Origin: Syntrophales bacterium
GTDB taxonomy: Bacteria; Desulfobacterota; Syntrophia; Syntrophales; UBA4778
Direction: 5' to 3'
DNA: 39,233 bases
NCBI GenBank assembly: GCA_028712885.1
Contig: JAQTPK010000026.1
Span: 1-39,233 of the forward strand
Part shown: positions 1-7,487 of the stretch, piece by piece
Numbering within the stretch: the stretch's first letter is position 1
Layout: each line of letters starts with the position of its first letter
The notes under the pieces: generated by a model
The model's database searches: none
What the model saw: the letters and a program-made list of their open reading frames with translations, nothing else
Told to the model about the DNA's origin: nothing
Translations under genes and position numbers: made by a program

Positions 1-45
1 AAAATCCGCTCCTGGGCAAAGGCATAAATATTCGGATTGCGGCGT

Positions 46-110
46 CAGGCGTGTCACAATTGCCCGGATGCAAGGGAAACGCGGCAGATGGTTGATTTGT
101 GACACGCCTG
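46..110. repeat. 14-bp perfect inverted repeat after the pilB-like stop codon
   Basis: The arm caggcgtgtcacaa (46-59) is the exact reverse complement of 97-110, with 37 bases between. The right arm touches the stop codon of the secretion ATPase at 111, so on the minus strand it is the first thing transcribed after the gene. It could be the operon's terminator stem or a regulator binding site, because each arm contains the small dyad gtgtcac. There is no clear T-tract, so intrinsic termination is not certain. Confidence 0.55.
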
Positions 111-2420
111 TCACCGCATGCTGACGCTCAATACCTGCTTAAAATCAGTGTACCCGCCCAGGACCTTCCGGATTCCGTCCTGCAGCAGGGTCCGCATACC
201 TTCCTCAACGGCCGCTTCCCTGATCGCCTCCACCGGCTCGCGCCGCGCCACCAGCGTTTTGATCCGCTCCGACGCGACAAGGAGCTCGTGAATCCCCATC
301 CGGCCGCGGAAGCCGGTATTGTCGCACTCGCTGCAGCCGCGGGGCCGGTATAAACGGAAATCCCCTTGACCAGCGGCATTCAGTTCGGAGGAGAGGTGCT
401 CTCCGTAATGGTGGATCAGCCCTTCAATTTCTTCCGGCGGAGGAGAGTAGGGCTCCCGGCACTTTTTACACAGCATCCTGACCAGGCGCTGGGCGAGGAT
501 GCCGAGGAGCGAATCGGCGAAATTGAAAGGATCGATTCCCATATCGAGGAGCCTTATTATCGTTTCCGGCGCGCTGTTCGTGTGAAGAGTGCTGAAGACG
601 AGATGGCCGGTAAGGGAAGCCTCCACGCCGATTTTCGCCGTCTCGAAATCCCTCATCTCGCCCACCATGATCACGTCCGGGTCGGACCGGAGAAAAGCGC
701 GCATGGCGTGGCTGAAGTCGTATCCGATCTTCGGGTTGATCTGGACCTGCCGCAGTCCTTCCTGGGTTATTTCCACCGGGTCTTCGGCGGTCCAGATCTT
801 CATGTCCGGGGTATTGATGTGGCGCAGGGCGGCGTGGAGCGTCGTGGTCTTCCCCGACCCCGTGGGACCTACGACCAGCACGATACCGTACGGCTTGGCC
901 AGTATCTTGAGGAACTCATCGCTGTTCCTGGGAGAAAGCCCCATCTGCTCGAGGGGCATCGTCTCCCCCTTGGCCAGGATGCGCAGGACGACGTCTTCGA
1001 CGGACCCTTGGGTGGGAAGGGTCGCCACCCGGAGCTCCATCTCCTCCCCGCCCGTTTTCCTGAACCGGATCTTTCCGTCCTGAGGCAGGCGGCGTTCCGT
1101 TATGTCCAGGTTGGACATTATTTTCAAGCGCGAGACGATGGCGGCGCGGTAACTGAAGGGGACGCTCTGGTAGTGCACGCATTCCCCGTCGATCCGGAAC
1201 CTGACGTCCACCGATTTTTTCCTGATGCTGGGCTCTATATGGATATCGGAAGCCCGCCGCGACGCAGCGTCGATGATGATTTTATTGACGAGCTGCATGA
1301 TGACGCTGTCCGACTCCGATACGAGGTCTTCTTCCTCGTCTTCATCTTCCGGGGAGAGGCCGAGCCGGCCGAGCATCTCGGAAATGGACTTCCCGCCCTG
1401 GACGTCGCGGTAGAACCAGTCGATGTATTTCAGGATGTCGTCTTTCAGCGCCACGCAATATTCGACGGCGGCGGTCTTCAGGAGACCCTGGATGGTATCC
1501 TTCTTCAGGATGTCCCCCGGGTCATCCACAAGGACCCTGATCTTCCCCCCCGCTTTCTCCAGGGGGATCCATGATTCGCGGCGGAGGTACTCCGGGCGGA
1601 GCTTATCCAGAATGCCTTCCTGCGGGGACGGACGCTCCTGAAAAGCGACAAACGGACAGCCGTAGAATTGCTCCAGGGACCTGCCGATGTCGGTCCTGGA
1701 TATCCGCATTTTCTTCATCAGATATTCTTCGGGGGATTCGTTCGACCGCTGTGCCTCTTCCAGGGAGTTTTTCAGATCCGTTTCGCTGATCAGGCCCTCT
1801 TCCACAAGCAGACTGAAGCGGGAAGAAAGGCTCCTCGCCGGCTTGAGATGGCTGCCGAAGGCAATGCCCAGCGTCTCCGCGATTTCCTGGAGGAGAACAG
1901 GCTCCTCATCCGCAAACCGGCCGGAGCGCCCCTTTCGGCCTGCTATTTCGATTACGCCCAGAACTTCCCCGTCATGCAGGATCGGAGCGGCCATGACCTG
2001 TTTTGACCGGATGCGGTGTTTCCCGCCGGCGGACAGGTCATGACGGAGCTCCGGATGGATTGCCTCCAGCTCTTTCCTGTCGCCGGCGTCGGCGATATTA
2101 ACCGCGGTCCGCGCCTGCGCGACGAATCCGGGAATGCTTCTGCCGTCGACGGGCAGTCTGATTTCTTCCTCCCTGTTTCCGGCCGGAACGATCGTCCAGA
2201 GGTCGTTTTTCGCGGAATCGCGGATGAAAATCCGCACGGACTCCGCTTCGAAAAGTCGGAGTACGGGCGCCCTGGCCTGGAGAAGAATCTGTCTGATTCC
2301 GCGGGCCGCCTGGATGGAATCGGTGACGTTCTGCAGCGCTTTCTGCAGGCGCAGGATTTCCTGGAAATCGTCGATCTGTTCTTCCTGTTTCCGCGAATTC
2401 ACGACAAGCGCCTTCGTCAC
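111..2420 (-). CDS. GAF domain-containing PilB/GspE-type secretion ATPase
   Basis: 769 aa cytoplasmic hexameric motor ATPase of the type IV pilus assembly/type II secretion family. An N-terminal GAF-like sensor region spans about residues 20-190, followed by a GspE N-terminal domain (about 200-340) and the ATPase core. Seen directly: Walker A GPTGSGKTT (518-526), Asp box TAEDPVE (544-550), Walker B DPDVIMVGEMRD (580-591), His box STLHTN (610-615), and a C-terminal CxxC pair (651-654 and 696-699), the zinc-binding element typical of GspE/PilB. Family knowledge: it powers assembly of pilin-like fibres. It is the last gene of the MglA/roadblock operon; no PilC or pilin gene is in the window. The start is a GTG with a weak ribosome site. 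The frame stays open upstream but offers no better start. The GAF domain is unusual and suggests ligand-controlled motor activity. Confidence 0.93.
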   Translation of the reverse strand: MTKALVVNSRKQEEQIDDFQEILRLQKALQNVTDSIQAARGIRQILLQARAPVLRLFEAESVRIFIRDSAKNDLWTIVPAGNREEEIRLPVDGRSIPGFVAQARTAVNIADAGDRKELEAIHPELRHDLSAGGKHRIRSKQVMAAPILHDGEVLGVIEIAGRKGRSGRFADEEPVLLQEIAETLGIAFGSHLKPARSLSSRFSLLVEEGLISETDLKNSLEEAQRSNESPEEYLMKKMRISRTDIGRSLEQFYGCPFVAFQERPSPQEGILDKLRPEYLRRESWIPLEKAGGKIRVLVDDPGDILKKDTIQGLLKTAAVEYCVALKDDILKYIDWFYRDVQGGKSISEMLGRLGLSPEDEDEEEDLVSESDSVIMQLVNKIIIDAASRRASDIHIEPSIRKKSVDVRFRIDGECVHYQSVPFSYRAAIVSRLKIMSNLDITERRLPQDGKIRFRKTGGEEMELRVATLPTQGSVEDVVLRILAKGETMPLEQMGLSPRNSDEFLKILAKPYGIVLVVGPTGSGKTTTLHAALRHINTPDMKIWTAEDPVEITQEGLRQVQINPKIGYDFSHAMRAFLRSDPDVIMVGEMRDFETAKIGVEASLTGHLVFSTLHTNSAPETIIRLLDMGIDPFNFADSLLGILAQRLVRMLCKKCREPYSPPPEEIEGLIHHYGEHLSSELNAAGQGDFRLYRPRGCSECDNTGFRGRMGIHELLVASERIKTLVARREPVEAIREAAVEEGMRTLLQDGIRKVLGGYTDFKQVLSVSMR

Positions 2421-2506
2421 CGCATTTGTGCTTAAGAGGGCGGGTTCTGGGGAGGGATCTCCGCCGGGCGGACGAAGCCGCCCGCTTCCGGACGGCTCCG
2501 GGATCG

Positions 2507-3346
2507 TCAGGGAGAGGTTTTTTCGGCGCTCACCGGCATGACCGCGGCGGATTCCACGCCCTCCGGCTCCCGGATAAAGACGATCATGAAGGGTACGCGG
2601 CCCTCCGGCGGTATGCCGGTTGCGGCGCCTGCGGAGGGGTTGGACAGCGCGGCCCGGATATCTTCCTCGCCCATGCTTCCCAGCTGTTCCTGGGAGACAA
2701 TGTTTCCGCAGGCTGAGACACGGGCGGATACCGTCTCACCGCGGACGTTGTAAAGAACTCCCATGACCCTTATTTTAGAAAGCGGAGAGGAACCGGTATT
2801 TACGGCATTGCCCTCTATCGTCCTGATCGTCCCCAAAGCAGGATTATGTATCAGGTGCTGCCGGAGATCGGTCAATCTGACCTGCCCGGCGATGTCGTCG
2901 CGCTGAGCGCTGCCCTCCGGGAGGAACGGGTCGAGAAGGGACGTGTTCGCCGCAAGCCAGTCAAAGGACCTGTGGCCCGCTTCCGGATCCATCCATAAAT
3001 AGCCCTGGGCGAAGACGGCCAGGGCAAAAATCAGGACTCCCGCCGCTTTCAGGCCGTTACGGGCGAAGATGCCGGCGCTGCTCCGGGGATGCCGCCCGGC
3101 GGAGGGCTTGGGTTTGTCCTTGTCTTTGTCCTCTCCGAACGCCTCAGTGACGTAATCCGGAACCGGCGATTCGTTTTCCTCCCCCTCGGACCTGCGGCCA
3201 GCGGCAGGCTGTTCCTCGGCGGCCGCAGCGGCCGGCGCCTTTTTCTGCGCTTCGGGAGCCTGACCCGCGCCGGTGTACCTCGACAGAAAGATTTCGAGCT
3301 CCTCTTTTTCCCGGACCAGATCGATTTCTTCAACAGGTGTATTCAT
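2507..3346 (-). CDS. DUF3426-type membrane-anchored protein
   Basis: 279 aa. About 90 acidic, Ala/Pro-rich residues precede one transmembrane helix (about 100-117, GVLIFALAVFAQGYLWM). The extracytoplasmic C-terminal part (about 170-270) matches the DUF3426 pattern: EGNAVNTGSSPL, a VxxxLYNVRGE strand and a final PFMIVF strand. DUF3426 proteins normally carry an MJ0042-type zinc finger at their own N-terminus. Here that finger is encoded by the upstream gene, which overlaps this one by 4 bases (ATGA-type coupling). The function is unknown; in related bacteria such proteins often sit near pilus or cell-envelope genes. It ends about 85 bp before the ATPase start. Confidence 0.75.
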   Translation of the reverse strand: MNTPVEEIDLVREKEELEIFLSRYTGAGQAPEAQKKAPAAAAAEEQPAAGRRSEGEENESPVPDYVTEAFGEDKDKDKPKPSAGRHPRSSAGIFARNGLKAAGVLIFALAVFAQGYLWMDPEAGHRSFDWLAANTSLLDPFLPEGSAQRDDIAGQVRLTDLRQHLIHNPALGTIRTIEGNAVNTGSSPLSKIRVMGVLYNVRGETVSARVSACGNIVSQEQLGSMGEEDIRAALSNPSAGAATGIPPEGRVPFMIVFIREPEGVESAAVMPVSAEKTSP

Positions 3347-3525
3347 GGCGCAGCCTTGTCTTCAATTTCCTCTCTGAGGTCGTGTACCGCCGCCGGAAAA
3401 GATGCCTCAATGGCATCTCCGCAGGTGCCGCAGGTGAACACGATAAAAAGCGTGATCACGCTTGTCTCGATCGGCCCCAATTCGACGACGTACCGTTCTC
3501 CGCACTCTTCGCAGAATATGATCAT
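3343..3525 (-). CDS. MJ0042-like zinc-ribbon peptide
   Basis: 60 aa. Two CxxC knuckles, CEEC (residues 5-8) and CGTC (32-35), form a zinc ribbon resembling the MJ0042/PJ family finger, followed by a short acidic helix. It overlaps the upstream unknown gene and the downstream DUF3426 gene by 4 bases each, so translation of all three is coupled. It is best read as the detached finger of the DUF3426 protein. It may bind nucleic acid or, more likely, act as a partner module; the role is inferred. Confidence 0.72.
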   Translation of the reverse strand: MIIFCEECGERYVVELGPIETSVITLFIVFTCGTCGDAIEASFPAAVHDLREEIEDKAAP

Positions 3526-4493
3526 TTACGGACATTCAATTCCCCGCGCAGGGATTCCATTTCCTCTCTGAGGGTCTTCTTCATATCCGCCACGGCGTAA
3601 GCAATAGCCTCATGAGGAGTCATGCCCCTGATTGCGGCCAGGATTTCCTCCATTCCCGCGGCGTATTCCTTTGCCGGAGGAAGCGCGGCTGCGGGCTTAT
3701 CTTCCGAATCGGCGGCGGGGAGGTGTTCCCCGGCGCCCTCGGCTTTTTCGTCCGATGCCGGCGCGGGCGCGGCGGCGTCATGCCGCGGCTCCGCCGCAGC
3801 GCCGGCTCTGTTCGCCTTTTCCCCACCTTTGTCCAGATCGATCCCGTCCGCCCACTCCCTGTATTTGCGTATGCATTCAAGGAAAATGGAGCGCCTTTCC
3901 GCCACGGTCATGTCGAGCGAAAGCAAGATGCGCTCGAGGTCGTCATATGCGGACATGAGCAGGAGCACCGACCCGGGGTCGGCTTCCGTGCCCCTTACCC
4001 GGACGTACCGTCCCAGGAAACGAAGAATCCGGAGAAAGCCGAGGACGACCTGATCGTTGGAAAAGGTCCCGTCCAGCCTGACCAGCTCCTCGTCGAACTT
4101 CGACAGGATGGAATCATCTATTTCCCATTCCAGGGACAGGATAATGCTTTTCAGATCCTTGAGCGGCGAAACGGGGGCGGGACGGGACGGCGTCAATGCC
4201 CCGAATATTTTTTCGAAGCGATCCTCTTTTCCCCCCCTCTCATCGGCAGCCTCCTGGAGCACGTCGGCATTCCGGTCCGGACCGGCGGTTTCCGTAACAG
4301 GGGAACCGCCTTTTTCAGCAAAGCCGGCTACCCGGTCCTCCTTCCCGCCGCCCGCATCGTCGTTCCCGGCATTCCCGGCGGCAATTTTGATTTCAGCGGG
4401 TTTCGGGGCGGCGCGTCCCGCTTCTTCCCCGAACAGGGCGTTAAGGCGGTTTTCGATTTCACGAACGAAAGGGGATTCTTTATTGGTTTCCAT
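3522..4493 (-). CDS. Uncharacterised protein of the MglA operon
   Basis: 323 aa, family not recognised. It starts with a short helix (SPFVREIENRLNALFG), then a low-complexity Ala/Gly/Glu linker (about 28-100). A compact, probably helical domain of about 130 residues follows (LKDLKSIILSLEWEIDD to RKYREWADGI), then a second Ala/Pro-rich linker and a C-terminal helical tail (ILAAIRGMTPHEAIAYAV, then MKKTLREEMESLRGE). There is no signal peptide or membrane segment. The start lies 3 bases after the mglA stop, with AGGTGA formed by the mglA stop region as ribosome site. The layout of helical modules on flexible linkers suggests a scaffold or adaptor between the GTPase switch and the motor; this is inferred from position only. 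Confidence 0.75.
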   Translation of the reverse strand: METNKESPFVREIENRLNALFGEEAGRAAPKPAEIKIAAGNAGNDDAGGGKEDRVAGFAEKGGSPVTETAGPDRNADVLQEAADERGGKEDRFEKIFGALTPSRPAPVSPLKDLKSIILSLEWEIDDSILSKFDEELVRLDGTFSNDQVVLGFLRILRFLGRYVRVRGTEADPGSVLLLMSAYDDLERILLSLDMTVAERRSIFLECIRKYREWADGIDLDKGGEKANRAGAAAEPRHDAAAPAPASDEKAEGAGEHLPAADSEDKPAAALPPAKEYAAGMEEILAAIRGMTPHEAIAYAVADMKKTLREEMESLRGELNVRK

Positions 4494-4496
4494 TTT

Positions 4497-5102
4497 TCAC
4501 CTGAGCTCTTCCTCCAGCGCGGCCATTGTGGATGAGACTATTTTTTTCAGAGTAGGGACGATGTTGAGTCCCTCGACGGCGCTGGCTTCAAAGAAGGGGG
4601 CCTTCAGGCGCCTGTTCAGATCCTCCTCGAGGGTTTCCAATTCCAGAACTTCCGTTCCCTGCTGCGCCAGATCCCTCTTGTTGTACTGCATGACCAGCGG
4701 GATGCTGCAGATATCCCTGCCGTACAGGGCGAGGTTCTCCTGGAGGTTTTCCAGGGAGTTCACATTCGAGGCCCGCCGGTCCGAGGCAGAGTCGGCGACG
4801 AATACGAGTCCGTCGACCCCTTTCAGGACGAGGCGCCGCGTCGAGTTGTACTTGACCTGCCCCGGGACGGTGTACAACTGGATCTTGACGTCGTATTCGT
4901 TGATCTTGCCCATATCGAACGGGAAGAAATCGAAGAAAAGGGTCCGGTCGCCGTCCGTCTTCACGGAAACCATCTCCGACTGGACCTGGCCCCGGCACTG
5001 GCTGAAAATGTATTCCAGGTTGGTCGTTTTGCCGCATCTTCCCGGGCCGTAATATACTATCTTGGCCTGGATGATTTTTTCCTTCAGATTGATGAACGCC
5101 AA
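4497..5102 (-). CDS. mglA: MglA-family Ras-like GTPase
   Basis: 201 aa, the usual size for MglA. Seen: P-loop GPGRCGKTTN (19-28), switch II TVPGQV (78-83; the PGQ variant is diagnostic for MglA), NKRD (141-144) and SAV (174-176) for guanine recognition. Family knowledge: MglA-GTP marks a cell pole and directs type IV pili and gliding motors, and a roadblock MglB partner acts as its GAP. The gene directly upstream (5125-5532) is a roadblock protein and the operon ends in a PilB-type motor, matching that pairing. It starts 22 bp after the roadblock stop. Confidence 0.93.
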   Translation of the reverse strand: MAFINLKEKIIQAKIVYYGPGRCGKTTNLEYIFSQCRGQVQSEMVSVKTDGDRTLFFDFFPFDMGKINEYDVKIQLYTVPGQVKYNSTRRLVLKGVDGLVFVADSASDRRASNVNSLENLQENLALYGRDICSIPLVMQYNKRDLAQQGTEVLELETLEEDLNRRLKAPFFEASAVEGLNIVPTLKKIVSSTMAALEEELR

Positions 5103-5124
5103 TTCCTGAGTCCTTCTTCCGCCA

Positions 5125-5532
5125 TCAGTTTGCGGGTTTCTTCGCCACCAGGATTCCCAGCAGATCCTTGATCACCTCGGCCACTTTCATCCGGAGGAAC
5201 CCCAGAGAGAGCTGATTGGTGAAAATATTTATCAGGAGAAAATCCCGGTTGACCTTGCTCAGATGAATGTTTTCCGTGCGGCCCTTGTGGAACAGAAGGG
5301 AGAACTCGTCTTCCCCCACGATTTTCGCCATGCTGTTCATCGCGCCGAAGTTGGCCGCCGCGAGCGCCGCCAGCGAGTAGACGTCCCGAATGTCGCTCCC
5401 GTTATTGACGACGGCGATGATATTCCCCGCCGTATCGATCAGCATGGAGCTCTGGGCGCCGATGTCGATCAGGTTTTTCTTCAGGGAGTGGTGTATTCTG
5501 TCCAGTTCTTTCTGTCCCAGCATCAAGTTCAT
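5125..5532 (-). CDS. Roadblock/LC7 protein, MglB-like
   Basis: About 135 aa from the ATG at 5532 (MNLMLGQKELDRI). A TTG 24 bases upstream is possible but less likely. It shows the roadblock fold signature: an N-terminal helix, the strand pair SSMLIDTAGNIIAVV, a helix with LAALAAANFGAMNSMAKIVG, then strands ending LLINIFT and a C-terminal helix. Roadblock dimers bind and regulate small GTPases. Position immediately before mglA makes it the best candidate for the cognate MglB (GAP or exchange-type regulator). It is one of three roadblock genes in this operon and the only one close to the classical MglB pattern. Confidence 0.85.
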   Translation of the reverse strand: MNLMLGQKELDRIHHSLKKNLIDIGAQSSMLIDTAGNIIAVVNNGSDIRDVYSLAALAAANFGAMNSMAKIVGEDEFSLLFHKGRTENIHLSKVNRDFLLINIFTNQLSLGFLRMKVAEVIKDLLGILVAKKPAN

Positions 5533-5557
5533 TGTTCCGGTCCCGCCCTGAAGCAAA

Positions 5558-5740
5558 TCAGGCTTTCCTGTTCAAGATTTCGTTTGCAGCGACCCTGAGC
5601 TTGGCTAGGAGCTCTTCCGAATCCCTGACCGCCAGCGCCTCTTTCAGGGAGATCCCTGTTTTTCCGGCGAGCTCCAGCCTTCCCCGCAGGCCGGCCTGCT
5701 CCGTCACCAGCTCAAATATGTGCGCCATTTTCTCGCCCAT
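5558..5740 (-). CDS. Small helical protein, paralogue of 6720-6914
   Basis: 60 aa from the ATG at 5740 (MGEKMAHIFELVTEQ). The open frame extends upstream to 5854, but similarity to the paralogue begins exactly at this Met, and the extension would overlap the preceding gene, so I take the shorter form. A G-rich stretch precedes the ATG as a weak ribosome site. The paralogues share MGEK..xIFExVTEQxGLxGRLELA and TGIS.KEA. Each follows a roadblock gene of the same subtype, so they form a duplicated two-gene module. The family is not recognised; it may be a dedicated partner of the roadblock protein. Confidence 0.7.
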   Translation of the reverse strand: MGEKMAHIFELVTEQAGLRGRLELAGKTGISLKEALAVRDSEELLAKLRVAANEILNRKA

Positions 5741-5825
5741 CGCTTCCCCCCGGCGAAACGCCCGGAGCCGCCCCGATCCGGCCGTACCGGTATCAGGCGC
5801 GGATTCCGGCTCCGGCGACCGCCTC

Positions 5826-6695
5826 TCAACCTTTTTTTCCTGAAGCAACCGCATCCTCGAAGGATCTGATCATCCCGGGGGCGATCGCGTGGAGGAAAAG
5901 GCCCAGTTTCAGTTTTTCGTTGTTGAAAACAGTGCCCCAGTTATGCCCCTCAAACAGAAGGGAAAAAATCGTCCGGTTCCTCTCGACATCCACCAGATAA
6001 TACCGCACCGACTCCAGGGGGGAGCCGCCCGGGTTTCTCTGCCGGAAGAGGGAATCCAGCTCATGAAAAAGACGCGCCGCTTCCGGATCTGCATTCCAGC
6101 CGGAGAGGACGTTTCCCGCGATGTCCGTGACGGCTGTGCTGACGAGGGCCGGGCCCATATCCTTTTTTAAGGACTCGATGAGCCGCCCGGACCTGGCGGC
6201 GAAGGAGTCCGGGGCTCCTTCGGCGTCCCGCTGTCCGCCCGGGGCGGAATTCACGGGCGCCTCTCCCGCATGGCTGCATGCCGTTTCCTTTTCATCTCCT
6301 CGCCGGGAGCTTTCCAGCAGAAGCAGCATGAGGCTCCGGTCTATCTTATTCACGACGGAGGCCGCGTCCGGCAGGAGGCCCATTGCGAACCGGGGATTTT
6401 TCCAGGACAGCATCTCCATTGCGGCTTCTTCACCGTCCAGATCGCCGCACTCAGCATCGCAGAGCTCGCCCGCGATGAAATAAAAGGCCCCGCCGGCAGG
6501 GCCGCCGGCTCCCTTGTGAACCTCCACAAGACACGTCTGCTGGTCCATGGCTATAACCTGCAGGACACTGCTCAGCGACAGCCCCGCCAGAGGCCAGTGA
6601 TCGGGTTCCTCTTCCGGCCGCTTCGTTTCAGGCCGGGGAGGGCGTTTATCTCCTGCGTTATCGACGATCAATTTGATGGTCTTCGTTGCCTGCAT
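5826..6695 (-). CDS. PATAN/DUF4388-roadblock fusion protein
   Basis: 289 aa. The N-terminal 40-110 region (LAGLSLSSVLQVIAMDQQT, then GAFYFIAGELCDAECG) matches the DUF4388/PATAN pattern found in two-component and GTPase-linked signalling proteins. A low-complexity linker (about 132-170) joins it to a C-terminal roadblock-like domain (about 171-285) that is clearly homologous to the stand-alone protein at 6926-7297: shared LKKDxG.ALVST, the YYLVD/YYLDL strand, GxNWG/DYQWG, KLGLxL and a final FEDAV. The ATG at 6695 has GGAG 11 bases upstream. It is a probable signal-input member of the MglA system, arising by duplication and fusion. Confidence 0.8.
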   Translation of the reverse strand: MQATKTIKLIVDNAGDKRPPRPETKRPEEEPDHWPLAGLSLSSVLQVIAMDQQTCLVEVHKGAGGPAGGAFYFIAGELCDAECGDLDGEEAAMEMLSWKNPRFAMGLLPDAASVVNKIDRSLMLLLLESSRRGDEKETACSHAGEAPVNSAPGGQRDAEGAPDSFAARSGRLIESLKKDMGPALVSTAVTDIAGNVLSGWNADPEAARLFHELDSLFRQRNPGGSPLESVRYYLVDVERNRTIFSLLFEGHNWGTVFNNEKLKLGLFLHAIAPGMIRSFEDAVASGKKG

Positions 6696-6719
6696 GACCC
6701 ACAGCTCCGCCGCCCGCGT

Positions 6720-6914
6720 TTACTTTGATCTGCCGTAATGGCTGTCGTAAATGTCCGTGGCCGCGTATTTGAATTTTTCCACCAACTCCTCCGTATCCTT
6801 GAGCGCCATGGCCTCTTTCATGGAAATACCGGTCCTGCTGGCAAGCTCCAGTCTTCCCTTGAGGCCGGTCTGCTCCGTCACGATCTCGAATATGCGCACA
6901 AGTTTTTCACCCAT
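6720..6914 (-). CDS. Small helical protein, paralogue of 5558-5740
   Basis: 64 aa from the ATG at 6914, which has AAGGAG six bases upstream; a GTG 15 bases earlier (6929) overlaps the upstream stop and is less likely. It shares most of its length with the 60 aa paralogue (MGEKLVRIFEIVTEQTGLKG against MGEKMAHIFELVTEQAGLRG). It is predicted mostly helical, with no cysteine and no membrane segment. It follows its roadblock gene by 11 bp. I do not recognise the family. Confidence 0.8.
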   Translation of the reverse strand: MGEKLVRIFEIVTEQTGLKGRLELASRTGISMKEAMALKDTEELVEKFKYAATDIYDSHYGRSK

Positions 6915-6925
6915 CGGCTTCTCCT

Positions 6926-7297
6926 TCACGCAACGACGGCATCTTCAAAAGCATTTACGATTTTGGGTAAAATGATGTTCAACAGCAGTCCGAGCTTCGC
7001 CTTCTGGGTGTCGATGGCGATCCCCCACTGGTAGTCGCCGAACGGAATGAAAAGGAGCCCCCTGTTCCCGGCCAGATCCAGATAATAGTATTTTCCCAGG
7101 CCGGGATAGCCGTGCGACAGGGCGTTCTGGATCTGAGCCGTCAGCTCGCTGAACAGGGTGGCCGCTCCCGGTTTCGATTGCTCCGTGGCGATCAGCGTCT
7201 GCGCATCGGCCGTGGAAACGATGCTGGACGCGACGAGTCCGTCGCCGAGGTCCTTCTTCAGGACCTCCATGCAGTCATTCAGTTTCTGGATATTCAC
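6926..7297 (-). CDS. Roadblock/LC7-like protein, first gene of the operon
   Basis: 123 aa. The open frame runs up to 7567, but a GTG at 7297 has a strong AAGGAGG ribosome site and coincides with where homology to the roadblock domain of 5826-6695 begins (LNDCMEVLKKDLGDGLVASS). Features: a helix-strand start, central YYLDLAGNRGLLFIPFGDYQWG, and a C-terminal helix ending FEDAVVA. It probably forms homo- or heterodimers with the other roadblock proteins. The CRP/FNR-like palindrome lies about 105-120 bp upstream, so this is the likely promoter-proximal gene. Confidence 0.85.
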   Translation of the reverse strand: MNIQKLNDCMEVLKKDLGDGLVASSIVSTADAQTLIATEQSKPGAATLFSELTAQIQNALSHGYPGLGKYYYLDLAGNRGLLFIPFGDYQWGIAIDTQKAKLGLLLNIILPKIVNAFEDAVVA

Positions 7298-7487
7298 TTT
7301 TCCCTCCTTGGTCCCCCGGGTATTTGCCGGGAGGGAACACCCCTTCCGGGCTGAATTCCGGTGATTACATGAAAAAAGATCGGCATCCGCCGGGGGGATA
7401 ATGTGATCCCGGTCACATAATAAGACAATCGGGCCGGGAAACGGGGAGAAATCGGGAGATATTTCAACGAGGGGACAAAAAAACTGC
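7298..7487. other. 190-bp gene-free leader of the roadblock-mglA-pilB operon
   Basis: No coding signal is seen. On the minus strand it holds the strong Shine-Dalgarno of the first roadblock gene, a possible -10 (TGTAAT, complement of 7364-7369) without a good -35, and the CRP/FNR-like palindrome. Lack of a -35 would fit an activator-dependent promoter; this is inference. Confidence 0.4.
7402..7417. promoter_or_regulatory. CRP/FNR-family operator palindrome
   Basis: TGTGA-N6-TCACA, a perfect match to the CRP consensus half-sites. Symmetry extends outward as taaTGTGA / TCACAtaa with one mismatch further out. It sits upstream of the roadblock-mglA-pilB operon (first start at 7297). Its distance to the possible -10 is about 50 bp, which is not a standard class I or II position, so the exact start site is uncertain. 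Confidence 0.65.
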
